A stretch of DNA of 64,000 nt from NCBI GenBank assembly GCA_018141785.1, contig CP073341.1:2901261-2965260 (forward strand), in the 5' to 3' direction. A model generated the notes under the pieces. It did not search any database. It was not told the DNA's origin and saw only the letters and a program-made list of their open reading frames with translations. Source of the stretch: Candidatus Paraprochloron terpiosi LD05. Its GTDB lineage: Bacteria > Cyanobacteriota > Cyanobacteriia > Cyanobacteriales > Prochloraceae. Of this stretch, positions 1 to 10,331 are shown piece by piece. A program made the translations under genes and the position numbers. How positions within the stretch are numbered: the stretch's first letter is position 1; each line of letters starts with the position of its first letter.

Positions 1-72
1 AACAGCTACAGTAGAGCCGTAATATACAGCAACATTCTCACTTCGTAAAATGGCGTCTGAATTAGCTAACAT
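1..72 (-). CDS. pstB: Phosphate ABC transporter ATPase PstB, N-terminal fragment at window edge
   Basis: Only the first two dozen codons lie in the window, reading MLANSDAILRSENVAVYYGS. The ENVAVYYG segment matches the first beta strand of PstB-type ABC ATPases, just ahead of the Walker A loop, which lies outside the window. The ATG sits 3 bp after the pstA stop, as in a translationally coupled operon. PstB would power phosphate import through PstC and PstA. The call rests mainly on position plus the short N-terminal match. Confidence 0.75.
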   Translation of the reverse strand, partial: MLANSDAILRSENVAVYYGSTVAV

Positions 73-75
73 ATT

Positions 76-978
76 TTATACCTTGTTCTGAAATTTATTC
101 CGCAGCCAAACTGCTGTCGCATTCATAACCAACATCACCACCATGAGCACAATAATCCCCCCTGCTGCAATGTGGTGAAATTCTTCTTGAGGACGGTTGA
201 TCCAGTTAAATATTTGAATCGGCATGACAGTAAAGGAACTCTGTAAATTAGTAGGCAAGGAAGTAATATATGCCAAAGCTCCCACCACAATTAAAGGAGC
301 AGTTTCTCCAATGGCTCGGGAAAGAGCCAGAATAGTTCCTGTCAGAATTCCTGGGAGAGCAAGAGGCAAAATTTGTTCCCAAATTACTTGCCATTTCGTG
401 GCTCCCAAAGCTAACCCAGCTAAACGTAAACTATCCGGTACTGCTCTCAAAGCTTCCCGGGTAGAGACAATAATAATGGGCAGAATTAAAAGTGCTAAAG
501 TAAGGGCACCAGAAATAATGCTTCGTCCTCCCGTTATTGGTTCCAGAATGCGAACAAAGACTGCCAAACCTAGAAGTCCGTAAATAATGGAAGGTACCCC
601 AGCCAGGTTATTGATATTAATCTCAATCAAGTTGGTAAACCAGTTATCTTCGGCAAATTCTTCTAAGAAAATGCCTGCTCCTACTCCTAAGGGAAAAGCA
701 ACTGCTGCTACCAAACTCATAACCCAAATAGTCCCCAATAAAGGAACTTTAATTCCTGCCCGTTCCGCTTTATAAGAGGGTAAATTATTTAAGAACTCTA
801 GGTTCAAACTGGGCAGCCCGTCAATTAATATATCAATTAAAAGTACTGCTAGAACTAAAATGGCAATAGAAATGGCCCCCCAAGCCAAGATGGCCAAAAT
901 GCGCTCCATGGTATAACGCTTACTCAGGTTGGGGCGAAATAACTCTTGCTTTGAGCTATCTTTAATTAGACTTGTCAT
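76..978 (-). CDS. pstA: Phosphate ABC transporter permease PstA
   Basis: This is one of the two membrane subunits of the high-affinity phosphate importer in the plasma membrane. The 300-residue product has about six hydrophobic segments. It carries the permease (EAA) loop ALRAVPDSLRLAGLALGATK and the conserved VPSIIYGLLGL segment. I chose the ATG at 978, reading MTSLIKDS, because it overlaps the pstC stop codon by one base (TAATG), a usual coupling arrangement. The longer reading upstream runs inside pstC. pstB follows 3 bp downstream, giving the order pstS-pstC-pstA-pstB. Confidence 0.95.
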   Translation of the reverse strand: MTSLIKDSSKQELFRPNLSKRYTMERILAILAWGAISIAILVLAVLLIDILIDGLPSLNLEFLNNLPSYKAERAGIKVPLLGTIWVMSLVAAVAFPLGVGAGIFLEEFAEDNWFTNLIEININNLAGVPSIIYGLLGLAVFVRILEPITGGRSIISGALTLALLILPIIIVSTREALRAVPDSLRLAGLALGATKWQVIWEQILPLALPGILTGTILALSRAIGETAPLIVVGALAYITSLPTNLQSSFTVMPIQIFNWINRPQEEFHHIAAGGIIVLMVVMLVMNATAVWLRNKFQNKV

Positions 979-1910
979 TAATCGTATTTCTCCCGGAAAC
1001 GACGCACAAACCAAAAGCTAAAGAGATTGAGGACTAGGGTGAGAATAAATAAAGTCATTCCCACAGCAAAAAGGGTTTGATAAGCTAAAGAACCAGCAGG
1101 GGTATCTCCTGAACTTGCTTGAACAATAAAGGCAGTCATAGTCATTACCGGAACCAGGGGATTAAGCCCCAGGGTGGGATTTTGTCCCGCTGCTAGGGTT
1201 ACAATCATGGTTTCTCCAATTGCACGAGAAATAGCTAGAATTAAAGAAGCTACAATTCCCGACAGTGCTGCTGGCAGAATGACAGAAATAATGGTTTCCC
1301 CTTTTGTCGCCCCGAGAGCGTAGGCTCCATCTCTGAGACTGGCAGGCACCGCATAAATAGCATCCTCACTCAGGGAAGCCACCAGGGGCGTAATCATGAT
1401 TCCCAGTACAATTCCCCCACTGAGAGCATTAAAGCCCTGAAGTCCGGGGATAAATTGTTGTAACAGGGGAGTAACAAATAAAACGGCGAAGTAGCCATAT
1501 ACTATGGTGGGAACCCCCGCCAGAATCTCCATCATGGGCTTGAGAATGCCCCGCACTTTCGGGGTAGCATAGAGGCTCAAACAAATGGCGGCTAATAAAC
1601 CCAAAGGCAATGCCACCATAATGGCAATACCGGAAGTCATCACCGTGGCGCTGATAAGAACAAAAATGCCAAATTTAGCACTCTTAAACAGAGGTGTCCA
1701 TTTACTATCAGTGAGAAATTGCCACAGAGAAACTTCTTGGAAGAACCCAATGGTTTCAAAAATGAGAGTTAAGACAATACCAATAGTAGTGGCGATGGAA
1801 ATTAAAGCAAACAGACCAAAAATACACTTGACAACCAACTGAATCAGTTTGCTCCTCTGACGGTTGGGACGCCAGAGTTCCGCATTTGAAGATAATGAAG
1901 ACAAAGCCAT
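978..1910 (-). CDS. pstC: Phosphate ABC transporter permease PstC
   Basis: PstC pairs with PstA to form the phosphate channel. The product is 310 residues with about six membrane spans. Family motifs are GVPTIVYGYFAV and the EAA loop AVPASLRDGAYALGATK, followed by AISRAIGETMIV. The ATG at 1910, reading MALSSLSS, was preferred. In-frame codons further upstream run through a dispersed hairpin repeat that separates this gene from pstS and are unlikely to be translated. The stop overlaps the pstA start by one base. Confidence 0.95.
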   Translation of the reverse strand: MALSSLSSNAELWRPNRQRSKLIQLVVKCIFGLFALISIATTIGIVLTLIFETIGFFQEVSLWQFLTDSKWTPLFKSAKFGIFVLISATVMTSGIAIMVALPLGLLAAICLSLYATPKVRGILKPMMEILAGVPTIVYGYFAVLFVTPLLQQFIPGLQGFNALSGGIVLGIMITPLVASLSEDAIYAVPASLRDGAYALGATKGETIISVILPAALSGIVASLILAISRAIGETMIVTLAAGQNPTLGLNPLVPVMTMTAFIVQASSGDTPAGSLAYQTLFAVGMTLFILTLVLNLFSFWFVRRFREKYD

Positions 1911-1960
1911 GATGTTTAGCAGGTAGGGTGGGTATTGCCCACCACTACCAATTCCAATAC

Positions 1961-2016
1961 CTGTCTTGGTGCGCTTTCCAGCTCGAATTGAATTCGAGCT
2001 GGGTCGCACCGCTTTT
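1961..2016. repeat. Palindromic hairpin repeat between pstS and pstC (copy 1)
   Basis: A roughly 56-base near-perfect inverted repeat. The outer stem GGTGCG pairs with CGCACC, and the inner stem CCAGCTCGAATT pairs with AATTCGAGCTGG. It abuts the pstS stop codon. A second copy with compensatory stem changes lies near 12954. In this intercistronic position the RNA hairpin could protect or truncate the pstS part of the operon transcript, as REP elements do. That role is inference. Confidence 0.85.
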
Positions 2017-3031
2017 ACAGTTTATCTGCTAGTTTAACCCCTACAGAAGAACCTCCCTCGAAAATAGAGCCTGTGGTACCATTATCAAGACGTTCTTTCA
2101 CCTTAGCTTGGATCTCAGAAGGCAAGGGAACGTAGCCTACCTCGGAGATGAGCTGGCTGTTAGCTGGATCAATTTGGTACTCTACAAAAGCTTTCACTCC
2201 CTCATTTTCCGACAGGGAACTCTTTTTGACGTAGAAGAATATGGGACGAGACAAAGGATTATAGCTACCGTCAGCGATAGTATTCTCAGAGGGTTCTACG
2301 CATTTACCATCACTATTCTCTATAGTAACAGCTTTCAGCTTGTCCTTATTTTCTTCATAATAGGCATAGCCAAAGTAGCCCAAACCCCCTTCATCCGTTG
2401 TCACTCCCTGAACGATGACGTTATCGTCCTCACTAGCGGTATAGTCACCACGACTTTCACCCTTTTTGCCGATGGTAGCCTCCACGAAGTAATCGAAAGT
2501 TCCAGAATCAGTTCCGGGTCCATAGAGTCTGAGGTCTTTTTCCGGGAAATCGCCTACTTGACTCCAATTTTGGACTTTCCCCTCAGCAGCAACATCCCAC
2601 ATTTTCCCCAAGTCGGAAGCTTTGAGGCAGGTTGCCCAGTCATTACCTTTGTTGACAACCACAGATATGCCGTCAAAAGCAACCGGAACTTCCACATACT
2701 CAATGCCATTTTCAGCGCACAATTCCATTTCCGACTTTTTAATGGGACGGGAAGCATTAGAGATATCGGTTTCCCCTGCGCAGAATTTCTTGAAACCCCC
2801 ACCAGAACCGGATACCCCAATGGTTACTTCTACTCCCTGGTTTCCATTCTTAAACTCTTCTGCCATTGCTTCAGAAATAGGAAACACAGTACTGGAACCG
2901 TCAATCTTGACTTCAGCACTGGTAGTATCGTTATCACCTACCGGAGTTTGGGTATCGCTACCGCCACAGGCAGTAGTCAGGACAAGAGTTAACAAAGACA
3001 AATGAATTAGTAAATTTTTTTTGCAGTTCAT
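2015..3031 (-). CDS. pstS: Phosphate-binding lipoprotein PstS
   Basis: PstS is the periplasmic phosphate receptor that delivers substrate to PstC/PstA. The 338-residue product starts with a lipoprotein signal peptide ending LTTAC, which places the lipidated Cys near residue 22. The mature part shows the PstS phosphate-loop signatures [24 protein letters not shown] and [18 protein letters not shown] lies a few bases before the ATG. It is the first gene of the operon, and a Pho-box candidate lies about 385 bp upstream. The coding region is intact. Confidence 0.96.
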   Translation of the reverse strand: MNCKKNLLIHLSLLTLVLTTACGGSDTQTPVGDNDTTSAEVKIDGSSTVFPISEAMAEEFKNGNQGVEVTIGVSGSGGGFKKFCAGETDISNASRPIKKSEMELCAENGIEYVEVPVAFDGISVVVNKGNDWATCLKASDLGKMWDVAAEGKVQNWSQVGDFPEKDLRLYGPGTDSGTFDYFVEATIGKKGESRGDYTASEDDNVIVQGVTTDEGGLGYFGYAYYEENKDKLKAVTIENSDGKCVEPSENTIADGSYNPLSRPIFFYVKKSSLSENEGVKAFVEYQIDPANSQLISEVGYVPLPSEIQAKVKERLDNGTTGSIFEGGSSVGVKLADKL

Positions 3032-3385
3032 AGACTCCTCTCAAACTGTTACCTTGACAGTTACCCATATTATAGCTAACCTAAATGATTTGAGCACTTC
3101 GCCAGAGCACCTCGCCTGACAGTTGCACCTTCTGGAAGGGGGGATCTTGGGGGAATCTACCGTTAGTACTTGTACAAATGATTTAGGCTCACTATAACAA
3201 ATAATCAACAAAATCAAATCTAAGTTGAAAGTAATATCAAATCCTGATAATCACCTACACGAAAATATCATAACAAATTTTTAAAATGCATTATTAAGCA
3301 TTTAACCGGAGCTGATATAAGTTAGACCTAAACCTGCTCTTTGAATCCTGCCCCTTTTCAAAGAATCAGTATTTTTTATTATCCC

Positions 3386-3444
3386 TTTATAGTAGAGTCT
3401 TTAATGGCAATTTTTGGTTAACATTTGATTAAAATTCAGTCAAA
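3386..3444 (-). promoter_or_regulatory. Candidate Pho box and -10 element for the pst operon
   Basis: On the minus strand, three 8-base units are spaced by exactly 3 bases: TTTGACTG, TTTAATCA and GTTAACCA at 3437-3444, 3426-3433 and 3415-3422. This fits the cyanobacterial SphR/PhoB pattern of three PyTTAAPyPyT/A repeats. A TATAAA at 3386-3391 lies 23 bases beyond the last unit, a plausible -10 spacing. The implied 5' leader of about 350 nt is long. Recognition is by pattern only. Confidence 0.55.
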
Positions 3445-3564
3445 TTAAAATTATAGCGACCAGCGCTCTTAAGACGAAACTGAGAACTGGTTTAGCTCTG
3501 TTTACTGCAATAAATTGTAACCACTCATACTACAGTTTATAGAGTAATATGTTGGAAAAAGAAA

Positions 3565-3851
3565 TCCCACGACTTTAAAGTCGTGGGAGAAGTAGCTTAA
3601 TAAGCTAGAGTTTCCAGAGTTTTCTGGAGATAGCATCTCACCCGGTAATCCAGACTAGCACCGTGTACAGGGGCATTTGCAAGAGATGATGCCGGGTGCG
3701 TCCCTACCCTATCGGCAGTTCGTTCTTGCTGCCAACACTCAAATCCAGAGCTGTTGGCGGCAGCAGTTTTTAAACTTGACCATATTTGACCATCCTTGTC
3801 AAACTGGTGTTCTACAGAAATCGTTCTTAGCTCTGACATTTGCACTTTCAA
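3565..3851 (-). mobile_element. IS200/IS605-type 3'-end remnant
   Basis: A perfect 24-base palindrome, with CCCACGACTT pairing with AAGTCGTGGG, lies just after an 84-codon reading frame that ends in a stop at 3597. The palindrome resembles the right-end hairpins of cyanobacterial IS200/IS605 elements. The frame has no recognisable domain and reads like the tail of a tnpB with its overlapping omega-RNA region. No complete transposase is present. I read it as a decayed element end next to the pst promoter. Confidence 0.4.
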
Positions 3852-3892
3852 TTTATCCCCAATTTAGCTTTACTTCTAGCATAGCTCACTTA

Positions 3893-4483
3893 TCATCGGT
3901 CAAATGCTCTCAAAATTTGTCCTACTCGACCTCCGGGTACAGTAAAATCCTTAGTGATTTCTTCTACTGGATAAGGTTCTCTAGCAGCAAACTTCTCCTC
4001 GCTTGTGAAAAGGAGTCCCAAAACACTAACAGGTACTTGGAAAAACAAATTACTCAGAAGAAAAGCGAAAGCTGCTATAAACATACCGAGAATGCGCCAT
4101 GGGGGGATAAAGTGGGCAAAGGCTGCCGCTATGGGAGCAAGTCGATAGAGTTGCCAGAGGACGAACAACATGACTATGGCGGCGATCGCACTCAACACCC
4201 GCTGCTGATTGCTTTTCAATCTTGCCAAAATCTTCCTTTGCTCGTCGGTCATCTCTTCCGGCTTGACGGCGAGAATCAACAGACTGAAGATAGAAAAAGG
4301 ACGCTGCCACTGCATCCACAATACGGGAACTATTCCCACTCCTACTAAAAAAAGCAGCTCCAGCCAGAAAAATGGCAGGGGAGTTCCCACTGCTAGTCCT
4401 AGCCATACAATTTGTATTAACAAAGGAACTAGCGCTATTCCAGCAAGATGAATCCATAGAAAAATATTACTTTTCATGGTCAT
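3893..4483 (-). CDS. Low-complexity-tail family membrane protein (cyanobacterial)
   Basis: The 196-residue integral membrane protein has four or five hydrophobic segments. It opens with NIFLWIHLAGIALVPL, the typical start of the cyanobacterial family named for its low-complexity tail. A cytoplasmic patch, KPEEMTDEQRKILARLKSNQ, lies between membrane segments 2 and 3. Here the C-terminus is short (GGRVGQILRAFDR), so the tail that gives the family its name is nearly absent. Function is unknown. MTMK and MK starts two codons apart are both possible. It is adjacent to infB on the same strand but about 120 bp away. Confidence 0.8.
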   Translation of the reverse strand: MTMKSNIFLWIHLAGIALVPLLIQIVWLGLAVGTPLPFFWLELLFLVGVGIVPVLWMQWQRPFSIFSLLILAVKPEEMTDEQRKILARLKSNQQRVLSAIAAIVMLFVLWQLYRLAPIAAAFAHFIPPWRILGMFIAAFAFLLSNLFFQVPVSVLGLLFTSEEKFAAREPYPVEEITKDFTVPGGRVGQILRAFDR

Positions 4484-4606
4484 TTTTGGATATGCATAAA
4501 CACATTATCATATAATAATAAAGTTAGCTTATAACAGGGGATATATAGGGATACCCCACACTCGTATCCCGTCTAATAAGTCAACCATGGCAAAGGCTTG
4601 AAACCC

Positions 4607-7600
4607 CTAATGAGAAGAAAGACTGCGACGCTTCATTACCATTTGGTAAGCCTCGATAATATCCCCTTCCTGCCAATCATGGAATTTATCGGAGCCAATA
4701 CCGCATTCGTAACCAGCATTGACTTCCCTGACATCTTCCTTGATCCGTTTGAGAGAATCGAGGCAGCCCTCGTATATTACTTCCCCTTTGCGGCGAACCC
4801 GCATCAAGCGGTTGCGCACCATTTTACCGGAAAGGACATAGCAACCAGCCACAGCACCGCGACCAAAGGTGAAAACAGCTCGTACTTCCGATTCTCCATG
4901 GCTCTCTTCCATCTCTTCTGGATCCAGCAGACCTTCCATGGCTCCCTGAATATCATCCAGGAGCTTATAGATAATGTTGTATTCCCGAATATCCACACCC
5001 TCCTGGTCCGCAGCCTGACGGGCGCCATTGGCTAAACTGGTATTAAAGGCGATAATGACTGCCCCACTAGCAGCGGCTAAATCCACATCTGTCGGCCTTA
5101 CTTCTCCGGGAGCAGCCAAAAGAAGGCGGATTTGCACTTCATTTTGGGGTAACTGTTTGAGGGAGCCTAGAATTGCTTCCACCGAGCCTTGGACATCTGC
5201 CTTCAAAATAAGATTCAGCTCTTTTAGAGAACCTTCTTGAGCGCTTTCTGAGATACTGCTGAGGCTAACGCGACGGGAAGACATAGCTTTTTGAAGGCGA
5301 GATTGACGTTGCTGCTCACTTCGCGAATTGGCGACAGAGCGGGCTTCTTTTTCACTAACAAAAACATCAAACTCATCCCCGGCGGCGGGAACTTCATTTA
5401 AACCCAAAATCTCCACGGCAAAAGAAGGAGTAGCTGCTTCTACTTTTGCCCCCCTATCATCAATCATGGCTCTGATCTTGCCTAAAACTGAGCCGGCGAC
5501 AATAGTATCTCCTACTCTGAGGGTGCCATTTTGCACCAGCAGGGTAGCCACAGGACCGCGAGTGCGATCTAGATGTGCTTCAATCACCGTCCCTTTAGCT
5601 GGGCGATGGGGATTGGCAGACAGTTCTTCTAATTCTGTCACCAGCACAATCATCTCCAGCAGACTGTCCAGGTTGTCGCCCTTGAGAGCACTGACAGGAA
5701 CCATGATGGTATCCCCACCCCAATCTTCCCATACCAAACCCAGTTCCATCAGCTCTTGTTTTATCCGTTCGGGCTGTGCATCAGGTTTGTCTATTTTATT
5801 AATTGCCACCACAATGGGCACTCCGGCGGCTTTAGCGTGACTGATGGCTTCCCGTGTTTGGGGTTGAACCCCATCATCGGCAGCAACTACGAGAATGGCA
5901 ATATCCGTGACTCTGGTTCCCCTTGCCCGCATAGCTGTGAAAGCTTCGTGACCTGGAGTATCGAGAAAGACAATTTGTTGTTTTTTATCTTCATACTCCA
6001 CGTCCACGTGATAAGCACCAATGTGTTGGGTAATACCTCCCGCTTCTCCTTGTGCTACTTGTGTTTGTCGGATCGAGTCCAGGAGGGTAGTTTTGCCGTG
6101 ATCTACGTGACCCATAATTGTAACAACGGGGGGACGAGGAAGGAGATGGGACCTATCTTTCGCCGAGAGCATCTCTGTTCGGAGCGCTGCTGTGGATTCT
6201 TCCTCAGGAGGAGGAGACACTTGAACCCCTAGTTCCTCTGCTACGAGACGAGCAGTATCCAGCTCAAGAGTTTGAGTTATATTGACGGCAATACCTTTGA
6301 AAAACAGGAGCTTGATAATTTCAGTTTCTGGGGTTTTGAGCAATTCTGAAATTTCTCTGACAGTCAAACTGCTTGAGAAAACTACTTTCTGAGGACGCTC
6401 TTGTACTTTGCGCGCTCGTTCATTCCTGGATCCATGCTCCCCTTGGGTGGTAGTTTGGCTTTTGACGGGAGTAATTCTTCCCTTTTTAGCACTCTTAGGG
6501 GTCTTTTCCACCGGCTGTGGGCTGGCCGACTTAGGTTTAGGGGGACGAGCAACGGACAGACTCAGAGACATTGACAGGGATCCTGCTTCCCGTTGGGAGG
6601 ATGGTGGCACCTCATCTTCATCTTCGATAACTAATTTGCTCCGCTTATTCTTGCTGCCCGCCTTAGCTGATTTGGCTTTTTTCTCTTCAGAATCATCTTC
6701 GAACTCTTCCCATTTTTTACCTTTAGTCGGACGGGTCAGAGTGGGTGCTGTGTCAGAGAAGGTGATGGCGGCCAATTCCTCATCAGTAGGCGATTTTAGT
6801 TTTTGGGGTCTTTGCAGTAAAGACCGATCTGGCAAATCTTGTCGCTGTTTTTTCTTGGTTTCTGTCCTCCCTTGAGCACCAGTCGAAGAAGTCGACTTAA
6901 CCCTTGGTTTTTGTTCTGGCAAATCTATGACAGTGCCGCTCTCTTGGTTTGCTTTCCTCTTTGAGTTCGCATCTGTGGAGAACCGAGAGCCGCTCTTTTT
7001 TTTTGGAAAAGGTATCGCTCTATTGGCTTTTGCCATGCCAAAACTGCCCTGGGTTTGTCGGGACGGAGGTTCTATCAGTTTGAGATTAACTCTAGCCGCA
7101 GCAGTTGCAACTTTCTTTTTTGGGACGCAAGCGGCACCTTCGGTGTTGGAAGCAGGAGATTCTACCTCAACTTTTTGGACTTTCGGTTTTCCTTCAGAAG
7201 AGGACTGGTTTGGCTGTTGCAGCTCGGTCTGCCTTTTTGGTGGAGAAGAAAGAGCAGTAGGGAGATTATCATTGGATAGAGATTTCTTTTTCGCTGTCCA
7301 GGAGGGTTTGGACTGGGGTCTTGGAGGAGGTGGAGCTAACATCGGAGTTGCCTTTCCACCATTCGTGTATTTTGCGGACGTCACTGAATCCTGGCGATTG
7401 TGCTTGCGAATTGCCAGGATTTCCTGCTTGTATTTTTTCTTATTTGACTCAGAGGATTCTTTTGAGGAATTAGTCCCGTCCAACCCTGAAGAGGTACTAC
7501 CTTGACTTTTACCAGACAGGTGGCTGGGGGTATATCGTTCCGCTGCGGCTCTAACTAGTTCCGCTTGGGATTCTGTAATGGTGCTACTGTGGCTTTTAAC

Positions 7601-7696
7601 CGACACGTTGAGCTGTTCGCAAATTTCCAAGATATTTTTGTTGTCCAGATTCAATTCTTTTGATAAGTCGTAAATTCTAACTTTTTCGTTGTTCAT
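4607..7696 (-). CDS. infB: Translation initiation factor IF-2
   Basis: IF-2 is the GTPase that places initiator fMet-tRNA on the 30S subunit and promotes 70S joining. The 1029-residue product begins with an IF-2N module ([20 protein letters not shown]). A long basic, Pro/Ser/Lys-rich linker of about 350 residues follows, then a second IF2_N module ([20 protein letters not shown]). The G domain shows G1 [10 protein letters not shown]3 DTPGHEAF and G4 NKID. Domains II-IV end near residue 1029. Length and linker are typical of cyanobacterial IF-2. It is the last gene of rimP-nusA-ylxR-infB. The 260 bp between ylxR and infB holds no convincing gene. Confidence 0.98.
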   Translation of the reverse strand: MNNEKVRIYDLSKELNLDNKNILEICEQLNVSVKSHSSTITESQAELVRAAAERYTPSHLSGKSQGSTSSGLDGTNSSKESSESNKKKYKQEILAIRKHNRQDSVTSAKYTNGGKATPMLAPPPPRPQSKPSWTAKKKSLSNDNLPTALSSPPKRQTELQQPNQSSSEGKPKVQKVEVESPASNTEGAACVPKKKVATAAARVNLKLIEPPSRQTQGSFGMAKANRAIPFPKKKSGSRFSTDANSKRKANQESGTVIDLPEQKPRVKSTSSTGAQGRTETKKKQRQDLPDRSLLQRPQKLKSPTDEELAAITFSDTAPTLTRPTKGKKWEEFEDDSEEKKAKSAKAGSKNKRSKLVIEDEDEVPPSSQREAGSLSMSLSLSVARPPKPKSASPQPVEKTPKSAKKGRITPVKSQTTTQGEHGSRNERARKVQERPQKVVFSSSLTVREISELLKTPETEIIKLLFFKGIAVNITQTLELDTARLVAEELGVQVSPPPEEESTAALRTEMLSAKDRSHLLPRPPVVTIMGHVDHGKTTLLDSIRQTQVAQGEAGGITQHIGAYHVDVEYEDKKQQIVFLDTPGHEAFTAMRARGTRVTDIAILVVAADDGVQPQTREAISHAKAAGVPIVVAINKIDKPDAQPERIKQELMELGLVWEDWGGDTIMVPVSALKGDNLDSLLEMIVLVTELEELSANPHRPAKGTVIEAHLDRTRGPVATLLVQNGTLRVGDTIVAGSVLGKIRAMIDDRGAKVEAATPSFAVEILGLNEVPAAGDEFDVFVSEKEARSVANSRSEQQRQSRLQKAMSSRRVSLSSISESAQEGSLKELNLILKADVQGSVEAILGSLKQLPQNEVQIRLLLAAPGEVRPTDVDLAAASGAVIIAFNTSLANGARQAADQEGVDIREYNIIYKLLDDIQGAMEGLLDPEEMEESHGESEVRAVFTFGRGAVAGCYVLSGKMVRNRLMRVRRKGEVIYEGCLDSLKRIKEDVREVNAGYECGIGSDKFHDWQEGDIIEAYQMVMKRRSLSSH

Positions 7697-7956
7697 CCAC
7701 TATGCCCCTTTATACTACCAGTTTTTGTCATTCTCTGAATAAATGCTTCCCTAAATAATTGTTCATTTTCGTAAAAACCAGGTAATTGTCAAAACAGTTC
7801 TCTTTATTACAGGAAGTTTTTTGATTTTTCCGGAATTACAGTCAGCTCGCCAATCTGGATGATTTTCCCGGTGAAGACAAAGTCTACTCCGGAACCTCGC
7901 GGTCGAGAATGATGGGGGTTTGTGCCTGTAAGATAGGTTGATTTGCCATGTTGATG

Positions 7957-8226
7957 TCACGCTTCGGTAGAATTGAGAGCTAAACGCCCTGATAAACTCT
8001 GATAGATATGTTCGGGAACCGATGCTTTGAGTGATCGCCCCAGTTTATTTTTCTGCCTTGCCCTCCGCAGACATTCAGCCGACCGACATATGTAAGCAGA
8101 ACGTCCCATCCCCCTATCTAATTGTACCTCTCGGGATGAATAGACTCTGACAATCCGCCAGAATGACTCTTTGGATCCTACTTTTCGGCAACTAATGCAA
8201 CGGCGGTAATTGGTCTTCATCCTCAT
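7957..8226 (-). CDS. ylxR: YlxR family RNA-binding protein (DUF448)
   Basis: The 89-residue product has the YlxR signature: RRCISCRK near the N-terminus, then GRSAYICRSAECLRRARQKNKLGRSL. YlxR proteins bind nucleic acid and are almost always encoded between nusA and infB, as here. In some bacteria YlxR is reported to influence RNase P and transcription. The start is either MRMKTNY or MKTNY two codons later; GAGG precedes the latter. Confidence 0.92.
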   Translation of the reverse strand: MRMKTNYRRCISCRKVGSKESFWRIVRVYSSREVQLDRGMGRSAYICRSAECLRRARQKNKLGRSLKASVPEHIYQSLSGRLALNSTEA

Positions 8227-8343
8227 CAGTTATTTGTTGTGAGGGAGAGAGGATTTCGGAGTCCTAAATCCTTCTCCTGTATATCTGGTCGGTCTTTTGA
8301 CTCCTGTGATGCTTATAGATCTTCTGCTATTGCGTTGAGCCGT

Positions 8344-9483
8344 TTATCCTGCTTCTTCGTACTTAGCGGTATCCTTAATATCTATTTTCCAACCCGTCAG
8401 CCTAGCTGCAAGGCGGACATTTTGTCCTTCTTTACCAATTGCTAGACTCAGTTGATCTTTTGCAACTAAGACGAGGGACTTTCGCTCTTCGGGATTGACG
8501 AGAAGTACTTGATTTACTCGGGCGGGGCTGAGAGCATTAGCGATATAGGTAGCCGGATCGGGGGACCAGCGGATAACGTCTATTTTTTCTCCCCGCAGTT
8601 CGTTCACCACCGCTTGGATGCGAGAACCTCTCGCTCCAATACATGCTCCTACTGGATCCACATCTCGCTCATAGGTATCTACAGAAATTTTTGTTCTCGG
8701 ACCCACATGACGAGAGGGAGGATTTGCTTCCCTTGCTATGGCAACGATGCGGACAATTTCTTCTTCAATTTCCGGCACTTCATTTTCAAACAGATAAACC
8801 ACTAAACCAGCAGCAGCTCTGGAAACAATTAGTTGGGGACCCCGGTAAGGACCTTCCCGCACTTTTTTGAGATAAACCTTAAACGTAGCGTTAGCGCGAT
8901 AATTGTCGTTAGGCAACTGTTCTCGCTTGGGCAATTCTGCTTCTACTTCGGGCATTTTGAAGCCACTGCTAACGGCCATAATTATTGATTGCCTTTCAAA
9001 GCGCAGCACCCTCGCTTGCAATACTTCGCTTTCCAGGTCTTGAAATTCTTCTTGGATCAGTTTCCGCTGTGATCCGCGCAGTTTTTGCAGTAGTACTTGC
9101 TTGGTTTGAATCGCTGCCATGCGGCCAAAATCTTTTTTTTTTGGCGTGACATCCAAAACTACAGAGTCTCCGATCTGAGCCTCTTCGGCAACACGAAGCA
9201 CTTCTTTAAGGGCAATGTGATGATCCTCGCACTTTACTTCATCTACAATGGTTTTCGTGGATAGAATCCGAAATCCTTCTTCATCGATATCTAGTTGAAG
9301 CTCAAAGTTATCGAAGTATTCTTCGCTAAAAGACTGACCCAAATTTTGCGAACGCCGAAACCGCTCGTAACCTTTGAGCAATGCTTCTCGCAATGCCTCT
9401 TGAACGGCAGATTTGGGTAGATTGTGCCTTTGACTAATTTCTTCGATCATATCTTTAAGCTTTGGTAAACTTACTAAAGCCAT
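8344..9483 (-). CDS. nusA: Transcription termination/antitermination factor NusA
   Basis: NusA binds RNA polymerase and controls pausing and termination. The 379-residue product has the NusA N-terminal domain ([20 protein letters not shown]), an S1 domain, and tandem KH domains including [17 protein letters not shown] and [20 protein letters not shown]. It lacks the C-terminal acidic repeats of E. coli NusA, as is usual in cyanobacteria. It sits between rimP and ylxR on the same strand. It is intact. Confidence 0.97.
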   Translation of the reverse strand: MALVSLPKLKDMIEEISQRHNLPKSAVQEALREALLKGYERFRRSQNLGQSFSEEYFDNFELQLDIDEEGFRILSTKTIVDEVKCEDHHIALKEVLRVAEEAQIGDSVVLDVTPKKKDFGRMAAIQTKQVLLQKLRGSQRKLIQEEFQDLESEVLQARVLRFERQSIIMAVSSGFKMPEVEAELPKREQLPNDNYRANATFKVYLKKVREGPYRGPQLIVSRAAAGLVVYLFENEVPEIEEEIVRIVAIAREANPPSRHVGPRTKISVDTYERDVDPVGACIGARGSRIQAVVNELRGEKIDVIRWSPDPATYIANALSPARVNQVLLVNPEERKSLVLVAKDQLSLAIGKEGQNVRLAARLTGWKIDIKDTAKYEEAG

Positions 9484-9545
9484 TTATAAAACTCCTTATT
9501 TATCAAAGCGTAAGTAGTTGTTAATTATTCCTAGATATCCAGCCC

Positions 9546-10022
9546 CTACAAACTACCATCATCTAATTGCACTGAAGCAACTAATTGTCGAGGGATTGAG
9601 ATAGTTTTTCCTTTTTGGTTGAGGTAAACTGCCTCCTCGTCCCGCGAAATAAGTTTACCTCGCCAAAACTTCCCCCCTAACCGGCTCGACTTATAAAGGG
9701 TAAGTGTTTTTACTATCACCCCAAACCCCTTAAAGGTAATAAATTCTCGATCTGTCTTGAGCTGTGGTGAGATACCTGGACTGGAAATTTCTAATACATA
9801 GACACTGTCGAGGATGGTGCTATCATCTAGTTTGCCCGACAGCGCCAGACTCATTCGTTCGCAGTCATCTAGACTTGTGTCAGCGGATGGTGAGCGGACA
9901 TTTACTCTCAATACTGGCGGTTTTTTATTGGTGTGGAATGTTACTCCGACTACTTCTAAGTTGACGCGATGTGCAATCGGTTTGGCAAATTCTATTATTT
10001 TGGGAATTAGAGGATGATTCAT
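9546..10022 (-). CDS. rimP: Ribosome maturation factor RimP
   Basis: RimP assists 30S subunit assembly. The 158-residue product shows the family pattern: DDCERMSLALSGKLDD, then VLEISSPGISPQLKTDREF, then a small SH3-like C-terminal domain (FWRGKLISRDEEAVYLNQKG). It is the first gene of the rimP-nusA-ylxR-infB operon, ending about 60 bp before nusA. Any promoter should lie in the intergenic stretch at 10023-10331. Confidence 0.94.
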   Translation of the reverse strand: MNHPLIPKIIEFAKPIAHRVNLEVVGVTFHTNKKPPVLRVNVRSPSADTSLDDCERMSLALSGKLDDSTILDSVYVLEISSPGISPQLKTDREFITFKGFGVIVKTLTLYKSSRLGGKFWRGKLISRDEEAVYLNQKGKTISIPRQLVASVQLDDGSL

Positions 10023-10331
10023 AGGATTTTAAGAATTTTTAACAACAAAAAAAGCGGGCCAGACCCACTTGCAACAGACTAATCTACACTATAAGGGCGA
10101 AAGTCAGTCATTATTCACTATAGCATATGTAGAGTTGGTGCAGCTTTTAACTTCATCAAACCGAGCGCCATCGGCGCGCCATCGATATCGGACGCCCCGC
10201 CCCTACGGTGCTAAATCTGAGTCAGTATAGCTTCTCCTGCATAGGAAAAGGTGGCTGCCTACAAAGCTAATAGACTTAATCTATTAGCGCATCATTTTAA
10301 ATGAATAACGTAATAACAATAATAAAACAAA
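10023..10331. other. Divergent intergenic region between rimP and the oxidoreductase gene
   Basis: This region should hold promoters in both directions. A GC-rich patch of short repeats (GCGCCATCGGCGCGCCATCG near 10165) looks like repetitive insert sequence. I see no ORF or RNA gene. Confidence 0.5.

Larger units (their letters stand above)
3032..3892. other. Gene-free stretch upstream of pstS
   Basis: Apart from the Pho-box candidate and the IS remnant, I see no gene. The 3050-3350 part is AT-rich leader. It includes two short GC-rich patches near 3100-3160, but no convincing ORF. Confidence 0.6.

Noticed and set aside
2108..2992. 294-codon open frame on the plus strand opposite pstS.
   Set aside because: Antisense shadow of an intact pstS; codon pattern mirrors pstS.
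6927..7505. 192-codon frame opposite the infB linker.
   Set aside because: Produced by the Pro/Ser/Lys-rich linker of IF-2 read backwards; no start signal.
7763..7960. 65-codon frame between ylxR and infB, plus protein-like stretches in the other two frames (MANQPILQAQ and DFVFTGKIIQIGELTVIPEK).
   Set aside because: No single frame has both a start and a coherent protein; there is no known gene at this place in the operon. At most a decayed leader.
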